A stretch of 9,562 bases of DNA from Deltaproteobacteria bacterium RIFOXYD12_FULL_50_9. GTDB taxonomy: Bacteria; Desulfobacterota; Desulfobulbia; Desulfobulbales; CALZHT01. The translations under genes were made by a program, and so were the position numbers. The notes beneath the pieces are model-generated. The model was given only the letters and a program-made list of their open reading frames with translations, was not told where the DNA came from and made no database searches. This document shows, one piece after another, positions 7,338 through 9,562 of the stretch (its first letter is position 1; every line of letters starts with the position of its first letter). The DNA lies in contig MGTA01000258.1 in the NCBI GenBank assembly GCA_001799225.1, forward strand, positions 3,965 to 13,526, read 5' to 3'.

Positions 7338-7585
7338 CGTGTGCAGCAGTCGGATTGGCCCTGTTTCGTTTGTTTTTATTCCATACTCGGGAACCCATTG
7401 ACTTCCTTGATGCCGAAAAACATTGCCGACTTCCCTGCCGGAATTCTTGATACCACTTCTTGCTTTTCAACATCGATTTTGTTCATGACGTTGTCCTCGG
7501 TATTGATCATAATAGTAAACTGTATCAAGTATAGCACTGGATGCCGTTACCATATCACCCACCTCACCTATCACCTTACTGGCTA
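7338..7585. other. Intergenic stretch without a confident gene
   Basis: This AT-richer stretch separates the terminator from the start of ATPase homology. It holds a possible 36-codon minus-strand ORF, an 8-base inverted repeat CTTGATAC (7446-7453) / GTATCAAG (7522-7529), and a run of CACC/CACCT-like units near 7555-7578. The missing 5' part of atpA and the genes that normally precede it are not here. No transposase, tRNA or clear attachment site is visible. Confidence 0.6.
7376..7486 (-). CDS. Possible small ORF, 36 residues, unknown
   Basis: Minus-strand ORF starting MNKIDVEKQEVVSRIPAGKS and ending GFPSME. It has a plausible ribosome binding site (GAGGA, complement of 7494-7498, about 8 bases from the ATG) and lies downstream of TTGATA- and TATTAT-like sequences on that strand. 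I recognise no family. Its N-terminus resembles in general character the start of small antitoxin or regulator proteins, but that is only an impression. It reads toward the bidirectional hairpin at 7294-7337, which would serve as its terminator. It may also be a remnant or chance ORF. Confidence 0.25.
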   Translation of the reverse strand: MNKIDVEKQEVVSRIPAGKSAMFFGIKEVNGFPSME

Positions 7586-8489
7586 GGCCAACGCTTCAAT
7601 TCCGTGGCGCCGACAACATTTAACAATTTGAGCGAAGGGCCATTCGGCCGCTTATCGCCAACGCGGGGCATTGGCCTACACCACGGTGGTAGTAGGCGAG
7701 GCTACAGCCACCTCGGGGCTGAAATATCTGGCCCCCTTTGCCGGATGCGCCATCGCCGAAGGGTGGCTGAACTGCGGCGATGATACCCTGGTGGTCTACG
7801 ATGACCTCACCACCCACGCCCGTGCCTATCGGGAGCTGTCGCTCTTGATGCACCGCCCACCCGGCCGGGAGGCCTATCCCGGCGATATCTTCTATCTGCA
7901 CGCCCGCCTGCTCGAACGCTCCACCCGCCTGGCGGCGGACCACGGCGGCGGCAGCTTGACAGCGCTACCCATCGAAACCGAGGAGGGCGAGATCGCCACC
8001 TATATCCCCACCAACCTGATCTCGATAACCGACGGCCAGATCTACCTGGACCGCCACCTGTTCGCCGCCGGTGTCCTACCGGCCGTTGACGTCCCGCTGT
8101 CGGTTTCCCGGATCGGCGGCAAGGCCCAGCACCCGAAAATCAAAGAGGAGGCGGGCCGGATGAAGCTCGACTACCTGCAATTCCTCGAACTTGAGGTCTT
8201 CACCCGCTTCGGCACCAAGCTGGAATCGGGTACCGAGGCTAAAATCCGACGCGGTCGGTTATTACGCGAGATCCTTAAACAGGAACGGCTGGATCCTATG
8301 AGCGCCGCCTTCCAGCTCGCCTGGATGATCGCCTTCAACGAGGGAATGCTCAATGCCGACGCCACTAATTCTGTGAGAGAGACCCTGCAAAAAATAGCGG
8401 CCGGCCTCTCACACGACCCTCTGGAACTCGATACGGCCAGGGCTATCTGGCTGACCCGGCTGCAAAACTGGCTTGGAGATGCAGGATGA
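7586..8489 (+). pseudogene. atpA: N-ATPase (Na+-type F-ATPase) alpha subunit, 5'-truncated and frameshifted
   Basis: C-terminal about 60% of an F1 alpha subunit. The continuous frame runs from just after a TGA at 7629-7631 and contains GALAYTTVVV, LKYLAPFAGCA, VVYDDLTTHARAYRELS, RPPGREAYPGDIFYLHARLLERS, GGGSLTALP, YIPTNLISITDGQIYL and LSVSRIGGKAQ with the arginine finger (codon 8109-8111). GVLPAVDV and MKLDYLQFLELEVFTRFG are typical of the N-ATPase branch. The N-terminal barrel and the Walker A region (GDRQTGKT in normal alpha) are absent. Just upstream, GQRFNSVA (7586-7609, another frame) and RAIRPLIAN (about 7636-7662, third frame) fit the expected alpha sequence if about 26 bases near 7610-7635 and 2 bases near 7663 are removed. 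A TTG at 7671 could start a shortened product, but without the P-loop half it cannot work as a normal alpha. It overlaps atpG by ATGA. Confidence 0.85.
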
Positions 8490-9304
8490 GCGGCCTCGCC
8501 GAACTCTCTCAACGCTTGGTGCGGCTTAGCGAAATCAGCGGCATCATGACGGCGATGAAGAGTCTGGCCCTGGTCGAAACCCGCAAACTCACCCGATTTA
8601 TCGGGCACCAGCGCCGCATGCTCGCTAACATTGAGGCAGCCGCCGCCGATTTTCTAGCATTCTTCCCGATCGCCGATCCGGCTGCAACCCCGCCGGCTAT
8701 CCTGCTGCTGATCGGCTCGGAACGGGGCTTTTGCGGCAACTTCAACGAAAGCCTCCTTGCCGACCTGCCGGCTTGGCAACCTGCCCCGGCCCTGCTGGTG
8801 GTGGGCCATCGCCTGAGGGTGAAGCTGGCGGCCAATCCCGCCGTCCTCGCCGGACTTGACGGTCCGACCGTGACCGAAGACGTGCCTGCTGTGCTCAACC
8901 GCCTGATGGACGCCCTGCACACCGCCGGTCAAAAAATCTCCGGGAACGGCGCAACCCTCTTCAGCCTGGCCCACGACGCCGAGAGCAAAACGACACTCAA
9001 ACGTCTGCTGCCGCTTACCCCGCTCGCTGCACCGCCTCTCGGACTTCCGCCCCGCCTGCACCTCACGCCTCCTGATTTTTTTACCGAACTGCTCGACCAG
9101 TATCTCCTCTCGACCCTCTACGGCCTGCTCTATGAGTCGCTGCTGGCGGAGAACCGGCAACGCCTGGCCCACATGGAGCATGCTCTCGACCGGCTGGACG
9201 AGACCGTCGGCCGGCTCGGCCTAAAACGCAACGCCCTCCGCCAGGAAAAGATCGTTGAGGAGATTGAGGTGATCTTGTCGTCCGAGCTGGCCTTCAATAA
9301 ATAG
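8486..9304 (+). CDS. atpG: N-ATPase gamma subunit
   Basis: 272-residue F1 gamma subunit, the central rotor stalk coupling ATP hydrolysis in the alpha/beta ring to ion movement through the c-ring. The N-terminal coiled-coil helix is AELSQRLVRLSEISGIMTAM (5-24) followed by KSLALVETRKL; the Rossmann-like middle has GSERGFCGNFNE (77-88); the C-terminal helix is NRQRLAHMEHALDRLDETV with the distal EEIEVILSSELAF. Slightly shorter than E. coli gamma (287) but complete at both ends. ATG 8486 overlaps the alpha stop (ATGA), the usual final gene pair (alpha-gamma) of N-ATPase operons. The other operon genes (beta, epsilon, atpQ, atpR, a, c, b) are absent upstream, so this gene appears orphaned unless they lie elsewhere. 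The reading frame shows no visible decay. Confidence 0.9.
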   Translation: MSGLAELSQRLVRLSEISGIMTAMKSLALVETRKLTRFIGHQRRMLANIEAAAADFLAFFPIADPAATPPAILLLIGSERGFCGNFNESLLADLPAWQPAPALLVVGHRLRVKLAANPAVLAGLDGPTVTEDVPAVLNRLMDALHTAGQKISGNGATLFSLAHDAESKTTLKRLLPLTPLAAPPLGLPPRLHLTPPDFFTELLDQYLLSTLYGLLYESLLAENRQRLAHMEHALDRLDETVGRLGLKRNALRQEKIVEEIEVILSSELAFNK

Positions 9305-9376
9305 TTTCTGCATTGAAACCTTTCGCCACCGGCCTTGCCCGGGGAATCTCTTCCTGCAAAAAGGGCTTGAAAGAAC

Positions 9377-9400
9377 TTGACGCACCGGCTAAATAGATAA
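9377..9400 (+). promoter_or_regulatory. Weak candidate promoter for the riboswitch transcript
   Basis: TTGACG at 9377-9382 is a good -35 match, but the best -10 candidate, TAACTT after a 15-base spacer, is poor. It is listed only because a promoter is expected between atpG and the riboswitch and this is the best candidate seen. Confidence 0.25.
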
Positions 9401-9428
9401 CTTGGTGAAAGATAGATCCACCAATATA

Positions 9429-9525
9429 ACTCCGAGCCTGAAAGCCTACGTCCTTTATGGATACGGTTTGCGGCCGCCAGGGTAGGACTGGAAACGGTCC
9501 TGCCTCCCCTTTTTTGGAAAGGAGT
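9429..9525 (+). ncRNA. Molybdenum/tungsten cofactor (Moco/Tuco) riboswitch
   Basis: The order of conserved blocks matches the Moco RNA motif as I know it: CTCCGAGCC (9430-9438), GCCTACGTCC (9444-9453), GGATACGGTTT (9459-9469), then GCCAGGG leading into a hairpin. GGTAGGACTG (9481-9490), loop GAAA and CGGTCCTGCC (9495-9504) pair over all ten positions (two wobbles), giving the GNRA-capped helix of this class. The closing stem pairs ACTCC (9429-9433) with GGAGT (9521-9525), which includes the Shine-Dalgarno of the gene at 9531. Ligand binding would thus hide the ribosome binding site and lower translation. A T6 run (9510-9515) after the hairpin could add transcriptional attenuation. The aptamer looks compact, with no long extra stem, which in this class has been associated with tungsten cofactor sensing; that assignment is tentative. 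Confidence 0.85.
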
Positions 9526-9530
9526 ATACA

Positions 9531-9562
9531 ATGCCAAGCCATCCACGCGGGGGCCTGCCCCT
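9531..9562 (+). CDS. Start of a riboswitch-controlled gene (partial, product unknown)
   Basis: ATG 9531 follows AAAGGAG (9518-9524) at six bases and begins MPSHPRGGLP before the window ends. The ten residues are too few to name a family. Because it sits directly behind a Moco/Tuco riboswitch, the likely products are molybdate or tungstate uptake, pterin-cofactor synthesis, or a Mo/W oxidoreductase; this is inference from context only. Confidence 0.65.
   Translation, partial: MPSHPRGGLP

Noticed and set aside
7586..7676. Integron attC site
   Set aside because: The ends read GGCCAAY/RTTGGCC rather than the RYYYAAC and GTTRRRY cores, and no integrase or cassette array is visible. Kept only as a structured segment worth checking.
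7541..7783. 80-codon + strand open frame entering the atpA region
   Set aside because: It is a composite: unrelated sequence, then a short alpha-like peptide (GQRFNSVA), then out-of-frame reading of atpA. Better explained as part of the broken alpha gene.
1..9562. CRISPR arrays, tRNA/rRNA genes, transposases
   Set aside because: No regularly spaced repeats, no cloverleaf or rRNA-like stretches, and no transposase or integrase motifs were found on either strand by eye.

Overview
The window looks like a chromosomal stretch of a strictly or facultatively anaerobic Gram-negative bacterium, probably of the Desulfuromonadota/Desulfobacterota (old Deltaproteobacteria) type. This is inferred from a sigma-54 two-component system with a Cache-type sensor, genes of a Na+-type (N-ATPase) F-ATPase, and a molybdenum/tungsten-cofactor riboswitch. 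Base composition is mosaic: the ATPase block (about 7590-9304) is visibly GC-rich, while the sensor operon and its target gene (1850-7264) are less so.

Layout, all on the + strand unless stated. 1-804: 3' part of an enolase gene. 853-1713: a small alpha/alpha-toroid protein of the prenyltransferase/squalene-cyclase repeat type, probably cotranscribed with eno. 1850-5846: a sigma-70-type promoter followed by a tightly overlapping three-gene signalling operon: a PstS-like periplasmic binding protein, a Cache-HAMP histidine kinase and an NtrC-family sigma-54 activator. 5847-6064: a regulatory region with repeated TTGCC/GGCAA boxes and a well-formed -24/-12 sigma-54 promoter. 6065-7264: a secreted seven-blade YVTN-type beta-propeller protein, followed by a hairpin terminator. 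7338-7585: no confident gene, only a possible 36-residue minus-strand ORF. 7586-8489: the 3' part of an N-ATPase alpha gene lacking its nucleotide-binding N-terminal half and apparently frameshifted at the break. 8486-9304: an intact-looking N-ATPase gamma gene. 9429-9525: a Moco/Tuco riboswitch whose closing stem covers the Shine-Dalgarno of a gene starting at 9531 and running off the window.

The most interesting unit is 1850-7264. The binding protein keeps the PstS fold signatures, but its three ligand loops carry cysteines (four in all) where PstS has its anion-binding Ser/Asp/Gly positions, so it probably senses a thiophilic ligand (arsenite-like oxyanion, soft metal or thiol compound) rather than phosphate. 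It would signal through the kinase to the sigma-54 activator, which has an ideal sigma-54 promoter with upstream boxes immediately downstream. The only visible target is an exported propeller with a near-repeated histidine in six of seven blades, which could form a metal or haem site. The organisation parallels the arsenite-sensing AioX-AioS-AioR system without being obviously the same family. Ligand and output are inferences.
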